This document shows, in pieces, positions 34,451-44,076 of a stretch of 64,000 bases of DNA. Below the pieces are notes generated by a model. It made no database searches. It worked only from the letters and a program-made list of their open reading frames with translations, and was not told the origin of the DNA. Position 1 is the stretch's first letter, and each line of letters starts with the position of its first letter. The DNA comes from Maribacter sp. (GTDB taxonomy: Bacteria; Bacteroidota; Bacteroidia; Flavobacteriales; Flavobacteriaceae): assembly GCA_011050675.1 (NCBI GenBank), contig DRFI01000010.1:124001-188000 (forward strand). The letters are read 5' to 3'. Both the position numbers and the translations under genes were made by a program.

Positions 34451-37021
34451 ATGAAATTAAAAATTACTCTACTTTTTTTATTGCAAGCATTTTGCTTTCA
34501 ACAGATCTACGCTCAATGTAGCGGAGTTGATTTTGAAGAACAGAATGGTATTGCTATTCTAGAAACAGAATCAAAAGTATCAGGCAGCTGGAAAAAAGAA
34601 TCTATCTCTGGCTCCACTGCAGGCTCTGCTATCACATATAGAGGAAGTAACTATTTTGGTTCTCCTGGAAATTCAACAATAACCTATAAAGTTAGAATAA
34701 ATTCATCAGGAACATATCGATTTATTTGGCGTAATAAAATTAGTGTTATAGCTAGTAGTAACGCAAGTACAGAACATAATGACTCATGGTTAAAAATTAA
34801 AGCCTCTAACTTTTTTGGTCAAAAAGGTAGTAGTAAGATATACCCTAAGGGATCTGGTAAAACACCAAATCCCGAAGGAGCTAGTTCAGGTGGCTGGTTT
34901 AAAGTATACACTAATTCTATAGACTGGAGCTGGAGTACATTTACGAGTGACTTTAACGGGCACGGCGTTTACGCTACATTTAATAGCCCTGGGGTGTATG
35001 ATATTCAAGTTTCGGCAAGATCAAATGGACATTCAATAGACAGAATGGTTCTTTATAAAGAAGGTAGTTATTCAGCAAATCAAGCTGAAAGTTTATCGAG
35101 ATCAGCAACTTCTTGTTCTGGTAGTACACCAACACCTACACCAACCCCAACAACGAATGAAGCTCCTACTGTAAATATAACTAGTCCAAGTAATGGGCAA
35201 ACCATTACAAGTGGCAGTTCAGTTACCGTACAATTATCTTCAAGTGATCCAGATGGCAATATTACTAGCCATGAACTTTCTGTAAATAATAGCTTAGTTG
35301 ATACTGATGGTGTAAACTACAGCCCTTATACTTTAACTAATATTCAACCAGGTAGTTATGTGATTTCTGCAAAAGTAACAGATAGCAATGGCGCATCTGA
35401 TACTAGTACTGTAAACATAACTGTAACTGGTGGTGGCACTACTAATCCAGAGCCAGAACCAACTCCTCCAACATCTAATGATGCTCCAACAGTAAATATT
35501 TCTAACCTAAATGATGGCCAAATTATCGCTGCTGGATCAAATGTTTCTGTTGCTGTTAATTCTAGTGACTCAGATGGTAGTGTGGTAAAACATCAAGTTT
35601 TTGTTAATGATGTTTTAGTAGATACAGATGGTGCTAATTACACTCCTCATATTATAGAAGGAATTAGTACTGGTAATTACTCTATTAGAGCTACTGTAAC
35701 GGATAACTCAGGTGAAACAACTTCTGATACTGTTATAATAACTGTGAATAACGATGATGAACCTACTACAAATCCGACACCTCCTACATCAAGTTCTGAT
35801 CCAGCCGTAAACATTACAAACCTTACTAATGGTCAAAGTTTTACTGCCGGTTCTGATGTTTCTGTAAGTTTAAGTGCATCTGATGCTGATGGTAGCGTTG
35901 TAAAATATCAAATTTATGTAAATGATGTTTTAGTTGACACGGACGGTACTAATTACACTCCATACGTTATTAGCAACATTAGCAATGGTAATTATGAAAT
36001 TAAAGCTACTGTTACAGATGATGACAATAACACGAATTCCGCAGTTGTAAATATTGTTGTAGGATCTTCTACGACTCCTACTCCTCCAACATCTGGGAAC
36101 CAAGCACCAACGGTTCAAATTACTACACTTAGTGAAGGGCAAGTTATACAGGTAGGACAAGAAGTTTTAGTTGACGTAATTGCAAATGATAATGATGGTA
36201 GTATTATTAAATATCAGGTTTATATTGATGGAAATTTAGTTGACACAGATGGTGATGTGTATACTTCTCATCCTTTTCAAGAACCTATATCAGGAAATTA
36301 CCAAGTTGAGGTAGTAGTTACAGATAATGACGGTGCTACAGGTTCAGATATTGTAAATGTTTCTGTAGGTTCAGGTTCTACTCCAACAACACCAACCACA
36401 CCAACAACTCCTTCTTTAACATTAAACTTGATTGATGCAATATCTAATGTTAATATTGGTACGTTATCAAATGGATTGGTTTTAAGTTCTTCAAATACAC
36501 AAAACGTAAATGTTAGGGCAAATGTACCTTCTGAAGCGAAAAGTGTTTTATTTGTGCTTTCTGGAGAGCAAAATGAAACTAGATATGAAAATGTAGCACC
36601 ATATGCTTTATATGGAGATGTAGACGGTGATTATATTGCTGCAAATTTTTCTAATGGATCTTACACCTTAAAAGTATCGGCATATTCAAATACTAATGGT
36701 AGCGGAACTCTTATTGCTACAGAGACCATAAATTTCAGTGTTGGTTCAATTACTAATAAAACCGCATATGCTTTTCCTAACCCTGTTCAAGCAGATGGTA
36801 AGGTTTCTGTACGTTTACCAAAAGGTAATGGCGGCAACTACGAGTACACAGTTTCAAACGCAATGGGTATTCAGTTAGAAAAAGGTACTTTCAAAGCTGG
36901 TCAATCTGAGACAGATGTGAATCTTGAATTATCTAATATAGGAAGACAAACTAAAGGTGTTTACTATTTAAGTATATCAAAAGATGGTTCGAATCAAATT
37001 ATTCCACTTTTAAGAAAATAA
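34451..37021 (+). CDS. Large secreted T9SS protein: carbohydrate-binding-like domain plus four Ig-like repeats
   Basis: The 856-residue product has a signal peptide ending IYAQ. Residues about 25-215 form a jelly-roll-like module (WKKESISGSTAGSAITY, YRFIWRNKIS, SARSNGHSIDRMVLYKE) resembling domains that bind sugars in Bacteroidota agarases and lyases. Four Ig-like repeats of about 90 residues begin near 235, 342, 449 and 551, each with LVDTDG in the middle and VTDNDG-type ends, joined by Pro/Thr linkers. A further domain precedes a T9SS type A sorting domain from about 773 (AFPNPVQADGKVSV). There is no obvious catalytic domain. It is probably anchored or released at the cell surface and may bind the locus's own polymer. 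Confidence 0.85.
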   Translation: MKLKITLLFLLQAFCFQQIYAQCSGVDFEEQNGIAILETESKVSGSWKKESISGSTAGSAITYRGSNYFGSPGNSTITYKVRINSSGTYRFIWRNKISVIASSNASTEHNDSWLKIKASNFFGQKGSSKIYPKGSGKTPNPEGASSGGWFKVYTNSIDWSWSTFTSDFNGHGVYATFNSPGVYDIQVSARSNGHSIDRMVLYKEGSYSANQAESLSRSATSCSGSTPTPTPTPTTNEAPTVNITSPSNGQTITSGSSVTVQLSSSDPDGNITSHELSVNNSLVDTDGVNYSPYTLTNIQPGSYVISAKVTDSNGASDTSTVNITVTGGGTTNPEPEPTPPTSNDAPTVNISNLNDGQIIAAGSNVSVAVNSSDSDGSVVKHQVFVNDVLVDTDGANYTPHIIEGISTGNYSIRATVTDNSGETTSDTVIITVNNDDEPTTNPTPPTSSSDPAVNITNLTNGQSFTAGSDVSVSLSASDADGSVVKYQIYVNDVLVDTDGTNYTPYVISNISNGNYEIKATVTDDDNNTNSAVVNIVVGSSTTPTPPTSGNQAPTVQITTLSEGQVIQVGQEVLVDVIANDNDGSIIKYQVYIDGNLVDTDGDVYTSHPFQEPISGNYQVEVVVTDNDGATGSDIVNVSVGSGSTPTTPTTPTTPSLTLNLIDAISNVNIGTLSNGLVLSSSNTQNVNVRANVPSEAKSVLFVLSGEQNETRYENVAPYALYGDVDGDYIAANFSNGSYTLKVSAYSNTNGSGTLIATETINFSVGSITNKTAYAFPNPVQADGKVSVRLPKGNGGNYEYTVSNAMGIQLEKGTFKAGQSETDVNLELSNIGRQTKGVYYLSISKDGSNQIIPLLRK

Positions 37022-37043
37022 TATAATTAATTAAGATTTAAAG

Positions 37044-37075
37044 GTCGGTTACTAATATAGTAACCGACTTTTTTA
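37044..37075 (+). terminator. Rho-independent terminator after the T9SS protein gene
   Basis: GTCGGTTACT (37044-37053) pairs perfectly with AGTAACCGAC (37059-37068) around a 5-base loop. A T run follows at 37069-37075, 22 bases after the stop codon. Confidence 0.9.
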
Positions 37076-37402
37076 GGTTTTAGGAGATTCTAAAATATAA
37101 ACTGGGTCTATTTTTTAATAAGGAATAACATTGTTAAATCAGAAAATAAATAGAAGTCCTAATCATTATGGGCACTTACCTACTTAATATGGTAATAACA
37201 TAGTAGATTGTTAATTCTGCTATGAAAACTCTTGTAGTATTTTATATTGAAATAACTATTTTTACAATAACAGGCGGCAACGACTAATTTAAAAGAATAT
37301 AATAATCTATAATTTAGATGATTACTACAAATATTAACTTTGGAATTTGTTTTAGAAGTTTGTTTTATTCTATTATAAACAAAACTTCCAACTTATAAAA
37401 GG
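37076..37402. other. Intergenic stretch with hairpin and promoter before small lipoprotein
   Basis: No coding frame of credible size is seen. CATAGTAGA (from 37199) can pair with TCTGCTATG (ending 37224) using one G-U pair. The downstream end has an exact -7 box listed separately. The rest is A+T rich without recognisable signals. Confidence 0.4.
37335..37342 (+). promoter_or_regulatory. -7 box TAACTTTG upstream of the lipoprotein gene
   Basis: This is an exact match to TAnnTTTG, 60 bases before the ATG at 37403. A convincing -33 TTG at the usual distance was not seen, so the promoter call rests on the -7 element and position. Confidence 0.5.
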
Positions 37403-38101
37403 ATGAAAAAAGGATTAATTTTATTACTGACGATAACCACTTTTTTATCATGTGGTGTTGATTTGGATATACTTGAAAACACAGCCAGTATAATTCCTGA
37501 CGATGGCTTTAATATATTATTACAATTTCCTGAAAATGATTCGGAAATCACTGAAGGAATTATAGTTTCCTCAACAGAAAGTGAGTTAATTTTTAAGTGG
37601 TCTGATAAGGATGATAGCAATAACAGTCCGTACACTGTATATCTTATTAATAATTCCAATAATGACACAATTGCATATGAGAGCCTTGAAAAGGAATCTA
37701 TAATTGTCATTCAAAGAGATGAATCATATTCATGGTTTGTTACTGGAATTTCAGATAGCGAAAGTGATACTTGGTCTTTTTATAATGCTGGTCCTATTGT
37801 AGATTTATCGATTCCTCTACCTGCCACTGCTATTTCACCCGTAACAGGTGCATCAATTTCGCAAACAAGTACTACTGTTAATTTGATTTGGAAATCTGAA
37901 GATGCAGATGACGATATCATAGCTCATGATCTTTATTTTGGTGAAACTGAAGACCCTGAAATTTATGCTGAAGATATAACAGGAACAAGATTTAATGATA
38001 TACCTATAGAAGCAGGGAAGGTCTATTATTGGAAGGTAATTACAAAGGATAGCGCCGAAAATGAATCTATCTCCCCTATTTTTACTTTTAGTGTCGGTTA
38101 A
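37403..38101 (+). CDS. Small lipoprotein with two fibronectin-III-like domains
   Basis: This 232-residue protein has signal MKKGLILLLTITTFLSCGV; the lipobox Cys is at about residue 17. Two beta-sandwich stretches follow. One has FQFPEND-like start and FKWSDKDDSNNSPYTVYL; the second has LIWKSEDADDDIIAHDLYFG, TRFNDIPIEAGKVYYWKV and KDSAENES near the C-terminus. The pattern of W-x-D with paired YxxxV/YYWKV strands is typical of Fn3-like domains in Bacteroidota lipoproteins. No catalytic motif is seen. It may bind extracellular glycan, given its location beside the locus, but that is inference. It converges with the OmpA-like gene. Confidence 0.75.
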   Translation: MKKGLILLLTITTFLSCGVDLDILENTASIIPDDGFNILLQFPENDSEITEGIIVSSTESELIFKWSDKDDSNNSPYTVYLINNSNNDTIAYESLEKESIIVIQRDESYSWFVTGISDSESDTWSFYNAGPIVDLSIPLPATAISPVTGASISQTSTTVNLIWKSEDADDDIIAHDLYFGETEDPEIYAEDITGTRFNDIPIEAGKVYYWKVITKDSAENESISPIFTFSVG

Positions 38102-38130
38102 CTTTAGATTCATAAATTCTACAAAAACAT

Positions 38131-38165
38131 AAAAGCCCGATAGATTGTTCATCTACCGGACTTTT
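38131..38165 (-). terminator. Terminator between convergent genes, working best for the minus strand
   Basis: The arms at 38131-38145 and 38151-38165 pair over 15 positions. Two positions are mismatches (C-A, A-C) in plus-strand RNA but G-U pairs in minus-strand RNA. The minus transcript also runs into a T-rich tract. It therefore mainly terminates the OmpA-like gene. Confidence 0.75.
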
Positions 38166-38182
38166 ATAAAAATGTATTCTTT

Positions 38183-39364
38183 TTAGAATTCCATAATCAT
38201 AAACTCTGATCGTCTGTTTACTGCATGTTTCTCTTCAGGACAGTATGTATTGTCATCACATTCATTTAACAACTGACTTTCTCCATAAGCTTCTGTTGTC
38301 AGCTTATCGGCAGATATACCCTTAGACATTAAATAGTCTTTAGTTTTATCGACCCTTCGTTGAGATAACCAATCGTTATACTTAGATGTTCCTCGAGAAT
38401 CTGTATGGGAAGTTATCTTTAATGTTAATGTCGGAATCTCTTCTAATACCTGTGCCAAAGAATCTAAAACTTTTTTAGATGAAATATTTACTACTGATGA
38501 ATTTAAACCAAAATAAACATTTCCTAGATTCTCAATTCTTGACTTAATTTCTAATTTACGCTTATTAATAGCATCTACTTTTGCTTTCTCAGAAGCAGCC
38601 AATGCATCTTCTTCTTTTTGTTTTTTAAGTCTTTCTGCCAATAATGCTTCGTCTTTTAAACGATTAACTTCATTGATAGAATCGTTTTGACGTTGCTTTT
38701 CTTTTTCTATAGCGGCTAACAGCTCTAACTTTTCTTCTCCTCGTTTAGAAAGTCCTTTTTCGATTCCAAATTGATAAACCACTCCCGCTGCATGCTGTAT
38801 GTGGTTTGTAGCACCTTCACCTTGACTCATAGCCCATTTACCTGTAGAACTAAAATCTAATCCCCATCTATCTGAAAACCATGTTCTAAAACCTACAACT
38901 GCATTATAAGTTCCCCTACCCTTATTATTAGCATCTGTATAACCAGCACCAATACCTACGTACGGATCAAACCAACCAGTTTCGCCAATTATCTTATTAA
39001 TATCGTATGTAACCCTACCATCAAAACCAAAATAACTAACATTCTCTGTAATAACCTCAGAATCAATAATATTACCTTCCTTGTATTGATTATAGGTACC
39101 TATGGCCTCTAAACCTAAACCACTTTTAAAGTATCTACCAATACTTACTCTTGATGGAAATGGAACAATATTCCATTCTTCACCGACATTAAAGATTCCG
39201 TCAAAAACGTTACCTGAATCATCTACTGCATTTAAACCAATACCGAAAATCCATGAGCTTTGTACAATACTATCCTTTGCCGTTATTTGAAGTTCATCTT
39301 GGGCAAATGTTACGGACGATACCATGAGAAAAAATAATAAACTAAAAATTTTAGTCGTTTTCAT
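38183..39364 (-). CDS. OmpA-family outer-membrane protein
   Basis: This 393-residue protein has signal peptide MKTTKIFSLLFFLMVSSVTFA. It has an eight-stranded-barrel-like N-terminal half (FGIGLNAVDDSG ... WFDPYVGIGAGYTDA) and a Lys/Glu-rich coiled-coil linker (about residues 210-265). The C-terminal OmpA peptidoglycan-binding domain has ITSHTDSRG, WLSQRRVDKTKDYL and NRRSEFMI. It anchors the outer membrane to peptidoglycan. AATCGATT elements lie at about 39443 and 39474 upstream, related to the motif near the polysaccharide genes, but no exact -7 box is present. The related TACCTTTT is a one-mismatch box. Confidence 0.9.
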   Translation of the reverse strand: MKTTKIFSLLFFLMVSSVTFAQDELQITAKDSIVQSSWIFGIGLNAVDDSGNVFDGIFNVGEEWNIVPFPSRVSIGRYFKSGLGLEAIGTYNQYKEGNIIDSEVITENVSYFGFDGRVTYDINKIIGETGWFDPYVGIGAGYTDANNKGRGTYNAVVGFRTWFSDRWGLDFSSTGKWAMSQGEGATNHIQHAAGVVYQFGIEKGLSKRGEEKLELLAAIEKEKQRQNDSINEVNRLKDEALLAERLKKQKEEDALAASEKAKVDAINKRKLEIKSRIENLGNVYFGLNSSVVNISSKKVLDSLAQVLEEIPTLTLKITSHTDSRGTSKYNDWLSQRRVDKTKDYLMSKGISADKLTTEAYGESQLLNECDDNTYCPEEKHAVNRRSEFMIMEF

Positions 39365-39483
39365 AATATAAAATTTGGGTTATAAAATGTAAAATTAGTT
39401 GAAGAAAAGGTAGTTGACAAATAATTACTTTATACAGCAATTAAAATCGATTGATAGTTGAATGTAGAATATTTATCGATTAA

Positions 39484-39921
39484 TTACTTTTGAATTTTTA
39501 ATTTTTTAGAACTTAGTGGTAACTTATAAATACTAAATGGACTTACTACAAGGTTAGATGCTTTTTTAGAATTAAGCTTTTGTACTTGTAAAAAATCTTC
39601 TTTTTCGCTCAACTCTAAACTGGCATAATTTGATGCAGAAGTATCTCCACACCATACAAGAATCATTTCTGTAGTAAAATCTATAGATGGAGGAGTTAAT
39701 CCTGGTTTTCTTGTTCGGTTAATTCTACCGTAGAAAGCATTTAATTCTTTCTTGTTTTTGATTAGAATATATTCTTCTTGTTCAAAACCACTGTAATTTT
39801 CATTTAAGATAAGCTCCATACCTATAACATTAGAATCCTGTAAATTACTTTGAGCAATACTTTTACAAGAATTCAATTGAACTATCACCAATAGAAAAAA
39901 ACAAATAAAATATTTAAACAT
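39484..39921 (-). CDS. Small lipoprotein of unknown function, coupled to bshA
   Basis: The protein has about 145 residues from ATG 39921, with signal MFKYFICFFLLVIVQLNSC and Cys19 as lipidation site. A longer frame from 39990 is rejected because it lies inside bshA and would bury the signal. The mature part contains LILNENYSGFEQEEYILIKNK and EMILVWCGDTSASNY. This resembles small Flavobacteria proteins with a protease-complex-inhibitor-like fold, but I do not recognise a named family. Its start overlaps the bshA stop by 8 bases (ATGTTTAA), so it is translationally coupled to bacillithiol synthesis. Confidence 0.7.
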   Translation of the reverse strand: MFKYFICFFLLVIVQLNSCKSIAQSNLQDSNVIGMELILNENYSGFEQEEYILIKNKKELNAFYGRINRTRKPGLTPPSIDFTTEMILVWCGDTSASNYASLELSEKEDFLQVQKLNSKKASNLVVSPFSIYKLPLSSKKLKIQK

Positions 39922-41053
39922 TTTTAAATCTTCCTTTATAGGCTCTTTCATAAACTTCTTCATAAAGCGGAACGACTTTCTGAATATCAAAGCGCTGTGC
40001 CTCTTTTAAGGCATTAAGTTTAAACCTTTCTAATACCTTGTCATTCTTTAATATAGTAATTGCCTTAGCAGCCATATCATTAATATCACCAACATCACTT
40101 AAAAAACCACTTACTCCTTCTGTATTAACTTCTGGAATTCCACCTGCATTACTAGAAATAACCGGTACTTTATTAATCATAGCTTCTAATGCAGCAAGTC
40201 CAAAACTTTCTGACTCTGATGGTAAAAGAAATAAATCTGAGAAGCATAAAATTTTATCAATTTCATTACTATTACCTAAGAATATAACCTTATCGGATAT
40301 ACCTAATTCTTCGCACAAACGTTCTGCTCCTTCTTTTTCTGGTCCTTCACCTACCATAATAAGTTTTGAAGGAATTTCTAATTGAATTTTACTAAAAATC
40401 TTAATAACATCAGGTATACGCTTCACCTTTCTAAAGTTACTAATATGAGTAACTATACGTTCACCTTCTGTCGCCATATTAGACCGTTGACAATCAGTAA
40501 AAGATGTACTATATTTTTTTGCGTCTATAAAATTAGGAATAACCTCTATATCTCCATGAATATCAAAAGTTTCTAAAGTACCTTTCTTTAAACTTGCTGA
40601 TACTGAAGTGACAACATCTGATTGATTTATACTAAAAGTAACCGCTGGTTTATAAAAAGGATGTTTACCTACTAAAGTAATATCAGTACCATGTAATGTT
40701 GTAATCATTGGCACGTAAATACCTTCTTCTTCTAGCATTTTCTTAGCCATATAACCTGCATATGCATGAGGTATGGCATAATGTACATGTAATAAATCTA
40801 TTTTATGAAGTTTTATAGTATCTACTAATTTACTTGACAAAGCAAGCTCATAAGGTTGGTAATGAAAGAGTGGGTATTCTGGCACATGAACTTCATGAAA
40901 GAATATTTTATTGCTTAGCAGCTCTAATCGTACAGGTTGCTTATACGTTATAAAATGAATTTCATGACCTCTGTTAGCCAAAGCTATTCCTAATTCTGTT
41001 GCGACAACACCACTACCTCCAAAGGTAGGGTAACATACTATTGCTATTTTCAT
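39914..41053 (-). CDS. bshA: N-acetyl-alpha-D-glucosaminyl L-malate synthase (bacillithiol synthesis)
   Basis: This 379-residue GT4 enzyme begins KIAIVCYPTFGGSGVVATELG, the BshA signature. It continues with HFITYKQPVRL, LHVHYAIPHAYAGYMAK and the donor motif SESESFGLAALEAM. BshA joins GlcNAc from UDP-GlcNAc to L-malate, the first step of bacillithiol, the main low-molecular-weight thiol of many Firmicutes and Bacteroidota. BshB and BshC are not in the window. It follows the GH3/beta-lactamase fusion gene by 19 bases and is probably in the same operon. Despite being a glycosyltransferase it does not belong to the polysaccharide locus. Confidence 0.95.
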   Translation of the reverse strand: MKIAIVCYPTFGGSGVVATELGIALANRGHEIHFITYKQPVRLELLSNKIFFHEVHVPEYPLFHYQPYELALSSKLVDTIKLHKIDLLHVHYAIPHAYAGYMAKKMLEEEGIYVPMITTLHGTDITLVGKHPFYKPAVTFSINQSDVVTSVSASLKKGTLETFDIHGDIEVIPNFIDAKKYSTSFTDCQRSNMATEGERIVTHISNFRKVKRIPDVIKIFSKIQLEIPSKLIMVGEGPEKEGAERLCEELGISDKVIFLGNSNEIDKILCFSDLFLLPSESESFGLAALEAMINKVPVISSNAGGIPEVNTEGVSGFLSDVGDINDMAAKAITILKNDKVLERFKLNALKEAQRFDIQKVVPLYEEVYERAYKGRFKNV

Positions 41054-41072
41054 TATAACAAAACTAACTTTT

Positions 41073-43982
41073 TTAATTCAGAATTGAATCGTATATAGCC
41101 TGTTGAATTCTAGTTCTTAACCCAGATTTAACTAAAAGTGTGTTTGATGCAGATGGATATGTTCTATTGGATAAAAAGACATATACAATTTCTTCTTCTG
41201 GATCGGCCCAAGTATATGTACCTGTAAAACCACTATGTCCAAAACTTTTTCGTGAAACACAACCACAAGTGGGCCCACTATGCTGTAATTGAGGTTTATC
41301 AAAACCTACTCCCCTACGTACATTGTTTTCACAAAAATAGCAGGTATTGAATTTCTTTACCGTTCTAGAATCAAAAAATTTTGTACCACCGTAGTAACCG
41401 TCTTGAAGGTACATTTGCATAATCTTAGCAATATCATTTGAGTTACTAAAGAGTCCGGCATGACCGCCTACTCCGGCTTGCATTGCCGCACCCATATCAT
41501 GCACATAACCTTGCACAGTACCATATCTATAATAATCATCTTCCTCAGAAGGTACTATCATCTTTTTCTCGAACTTTTCTAAAGGATTATAAGTTGTATG
41601 ATCGGCACCTAATCTACTATACAGAAAACTATTGGCTAAACCATCTAGCCTTTGATTATAACTATCTTCAATCACTTTTTTCATAACATAATACGGCACA
41701 TCGCTATAACGGTATCTGTTAGATTTCAAATCTTGTCTTCCTATTCTATTATATATAGAATCTTGGTATGCATCTGTCAAGTATAAGTTATCATACACTT
41801 TGGTAGAAAACCCTGGTAAAGGTGAATTTCTATAAAATTCGCCAGAAGGTTTTTTATTCTCATCTAAGGTTCTAATATAAAAAGGAATCCATGCTGGTAA
41901 CCGTCCATAATGAGACAACGCTTTTAAAACAGTAACATTCTTAATTTCTGTATTGGAATAATTTGGAACCAGTTCTTCAAAAGTATTATTAAGTCCTATT
42001 CTTCCTTCCTCCTCCATCTTCATTACCATAGGTAATGTGGCTAATATCTTTGTTAAAGATGCTAAGTCATATATATAATCGTTGGTGATATTTTCTTTTG
42101 AATCATATGTAGGCTTCCCAAAGCCTTTTCGGTAAATAACCTTTCCTTTTCTAGCTACTAAAACTTGGGCACCCGGAAACATTAAACTATCCAAACCGTT
42201 ATTCATTAATTCATCTATTCGCTCTAATCCTTTAGAACTCATACCAACACGTTCTGGTATGCTATAACCTAATCTACTTAAAGATTTAACCTTAACACCC
42301 GTCTGTACGGGAAAATCTGGATGCGCACTAACAGGTAATTTACCGGTTGCACTTACTGCACCAAATAAAATTTCGGCAGTCTTCTCTTGCGCAATCGCAC
42401 TGTTTTGGTAAGACATAACTACAGCATCTATGCTACTGAAAGAAGTTATATCTGATAATGCATAAGGTTTTGAAAATACACATAGTATTAGATTGGAGGT
42501 TCTCTCATTACCGATTTCTTGTAACCAATTTAATTCTTTGGTTGAAAATTTATAAGATTTCCAAGGACTCTCATTATTCGTATGATGACCTACTATAACT
42601 AGATTGAATTCTTTTAATTTAATTTTCAGCGAATTAATATCATTTGCCTCGACCACAGTAACATTCGCATAGTTTTTCAAGCCATTTACAAATGCCTCAT
42701 TTTCAGAACTACCCATTTTCACATAGGCAATTTTTTTATTGTCAAGATTTTTGATAGAAAGTAAATCTAATTTATTCTTTACAACGGTAATGGCATTTTC
42801 AATAGCTTGCTCATAAATAATATCATCTTCAAGACTATTTAAATCTTCATACAAATTCTCTAAACGAATTGGTTTGTACTTATGTAAACCTGCTTTGTAT
42901 TTTGCCATTAATATTTTCTTGACCGAATAAGCTAAGCGTTCTTCAGATAGCTTACCCATGTCATATGCTTTAGATAACTTTTCTTTGGCACTAACAATAT
43001 TCTCTGGCATTAATAGCATATCGTTACCTGCCATAAACGCTGCAAGTTCTACACTACCATCTTTACCTGTCGTAGAAACACCCTTCATATTAAGGGCGTC
43101 AGTAAATATTAAACCCTCGTAACCTAAATCTTCTTTTAAAATTCCGGTTATAATTTGTTCTGATAATGAAGATGGCAAACCTTTCTTCATTTCTAGAGAT
43201 GGCACTTCTAAATGAGCTACCATAATACTACTTAAACCAGAACTAATTAATTTCTTAAATGGATAAAGCTCCAAACTATCCAACCTTTTTCTTGAGAATG
43301 GTATTACCGGTAAATTATGGTGTGAGTCTACTTCTGTATCACCATGACCTGGAAAATGTTTACCGTTAGCCAAAACACCAGCGCTTTCCATTCCTCTAGC
43401 GAAGGCAGTACCTTTATCAACGACATTATCTCTATTCTCACCAAAAGAACGATTACCAATTATAGGATTCTTCGGATTGGTATTAATATCTAAATCTGGA
43501 GCAAAATTAATTTGGACACCCAATCGTTTTGCATGTTTACCAATTTGATACCCTACTTTTTCTACAATTGAATTATCTTGAATAGCCCCTAAGGTCATAT
43601 TCCACGGAAATGCATAAGTAGAATCTAAACGCATGGAAAGTCCCCACTCGGCGTCCATTCCAATTAACAAGGGAATTTTTGAAGCTGATTGATAGTTATT
43701 CGTAAGCTTGGCCTGCATGACAGGACCACCTTTAGAAAATATAACACCACCCAAATTCTCTTGAACTATCAAATTTTTAATTTGATCGGTAGCCTGTTTG
43801 CTTTGGTTAGAAGCTACACTAACCATAAATAGCTGACCTAGCTTTTGATCTAAGCTCATTTGAGCATATTGACCATCCACCCAAACTTGCTGAGCAATAC
43901 TGTCTTTGGTCACTAAAGGGTTTTGAGCAATTGCATTTGTACAGCAAAATAACCCACAAATAAGAATAAAAATATAGCGCAT
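41073..43982 (-). CDS. GH3 beta-N-acetylglucosaminidase fused to a serine beta-lactamase-like domain
   Basis: The 969-residue protein has signal peptide MRYIFILICGLFCCTNAIAQ. Residues about 45-360 form a NagZ-type GH3 domain with KHFPGHGDTEVDSHH and the nucleophile segment IFTDALNMKG. A GH3 C-terminal-like domain (about 390-570) follows. From about 590 comes a class C beta-lactamase/DD-peptidase-like domain with Ser-x2-Lys in ASLTK, YSDVPYY and GHSGFTGT. NagZ enzymes cut GlcNAc from muropeptides, and the second domain may trim peptides or esters. The fusion is common in Flavobacteriaceae. A TTTCATCGA/TCGATGAAA element lies 47 bases upstream. Confidence 0.92.
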   Translation of the reverse strand: MRYIFILICGLFCCTNAIAQNPLVTKDSIAQQVWVDGQYAQMSLDQKLGQLFMVSVASNQSKQATDQIKNLIVQENLGGVIFSKGGPVMQAKLTNNYQSASKIPLLIGMDAEWGLSMRLDSTYAFPWNMTLGAIQDNSIVEKVGYQIGKHAKRLGVQINFAPDLDINTNPKNPIIGNRSFGENRDNVVDKGTAFARGMESAGVLANGKHFPGHGDTEVDSHHNLPVIPFSRKRLDSLELYPFKKLISSGLSSIMVAHLEVPSLEMKKGLPSSLSEQIITGILKEDLGYEGLIFTDALNMKGVSTTGKDGSVELAAFMAGNDMLLMPENIVSAKEKLSKAYDMGKLSEERLAYSVKKILMAKYKAGLHKYKPIRLENLYEDLNSLEDDIIYEQAIENAITVVKNKLDLLSIKNLDNKKIAYVKMGSSENEAFVNGLKNYANVTVVEANDINSLKIKLKEFNLVIVGHHTNNESPWKSYKFSTKELNWLQEIGNERTSNLILCVFSKPYALSDITSFSSIDAVVMSYQNSAIAQEKTAEILFGAVSATGKLPVSAHPDFPVQTGVKVKSLSRLGYSIPERVGMSSKGLERIDELMNNGLDSLMFPGAQVLVARKGKVIYRKGFGKPTYDSKENITNDYIYDLASLTKILATLPMVMKMEEEGRIGLNNTFEELVPNYSNTEIKNVTVLKALSHYGRLPAWIPFYIRTLDENKKPSGEFYRNSPLPGFSTKVYDNLYLTDAYQDSIYNRIGRQDLKSNRYRYSDVPYYVMKKVIEDSYNQRLDGLANSFLYSRLGADHTTYNPLEKFEKKMIVPSEEDDYYRYGTVQGYVHDMGAAMQAGVGGHAGLFSNSNDIAKIMQMYLQDGYYGGTKFFDSRTVKKFNTCYFCENNVRRGVGFDKPQLQHSGPTCGCVSRKSFGHSGFTGTYTWADPEEEIVYVFLSNRTYPSASNTLLVKSGLRTRIQQAIYDSILN

Positions 43983-44076
43983 AGGAATATATGTACTGAG
44001 ATAACAATTATGGGTTGAAATTATTGCATTTCATCGATAAAACCCAATAAATTCTGATACTTAAGAAGATTTTATG

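Noticed and set aside
39484..39990. Longer start for the small lipoprotein
   Set aside because: The extension lies inside bshA and would bury a good lipoprotein signal that begins at 39921.
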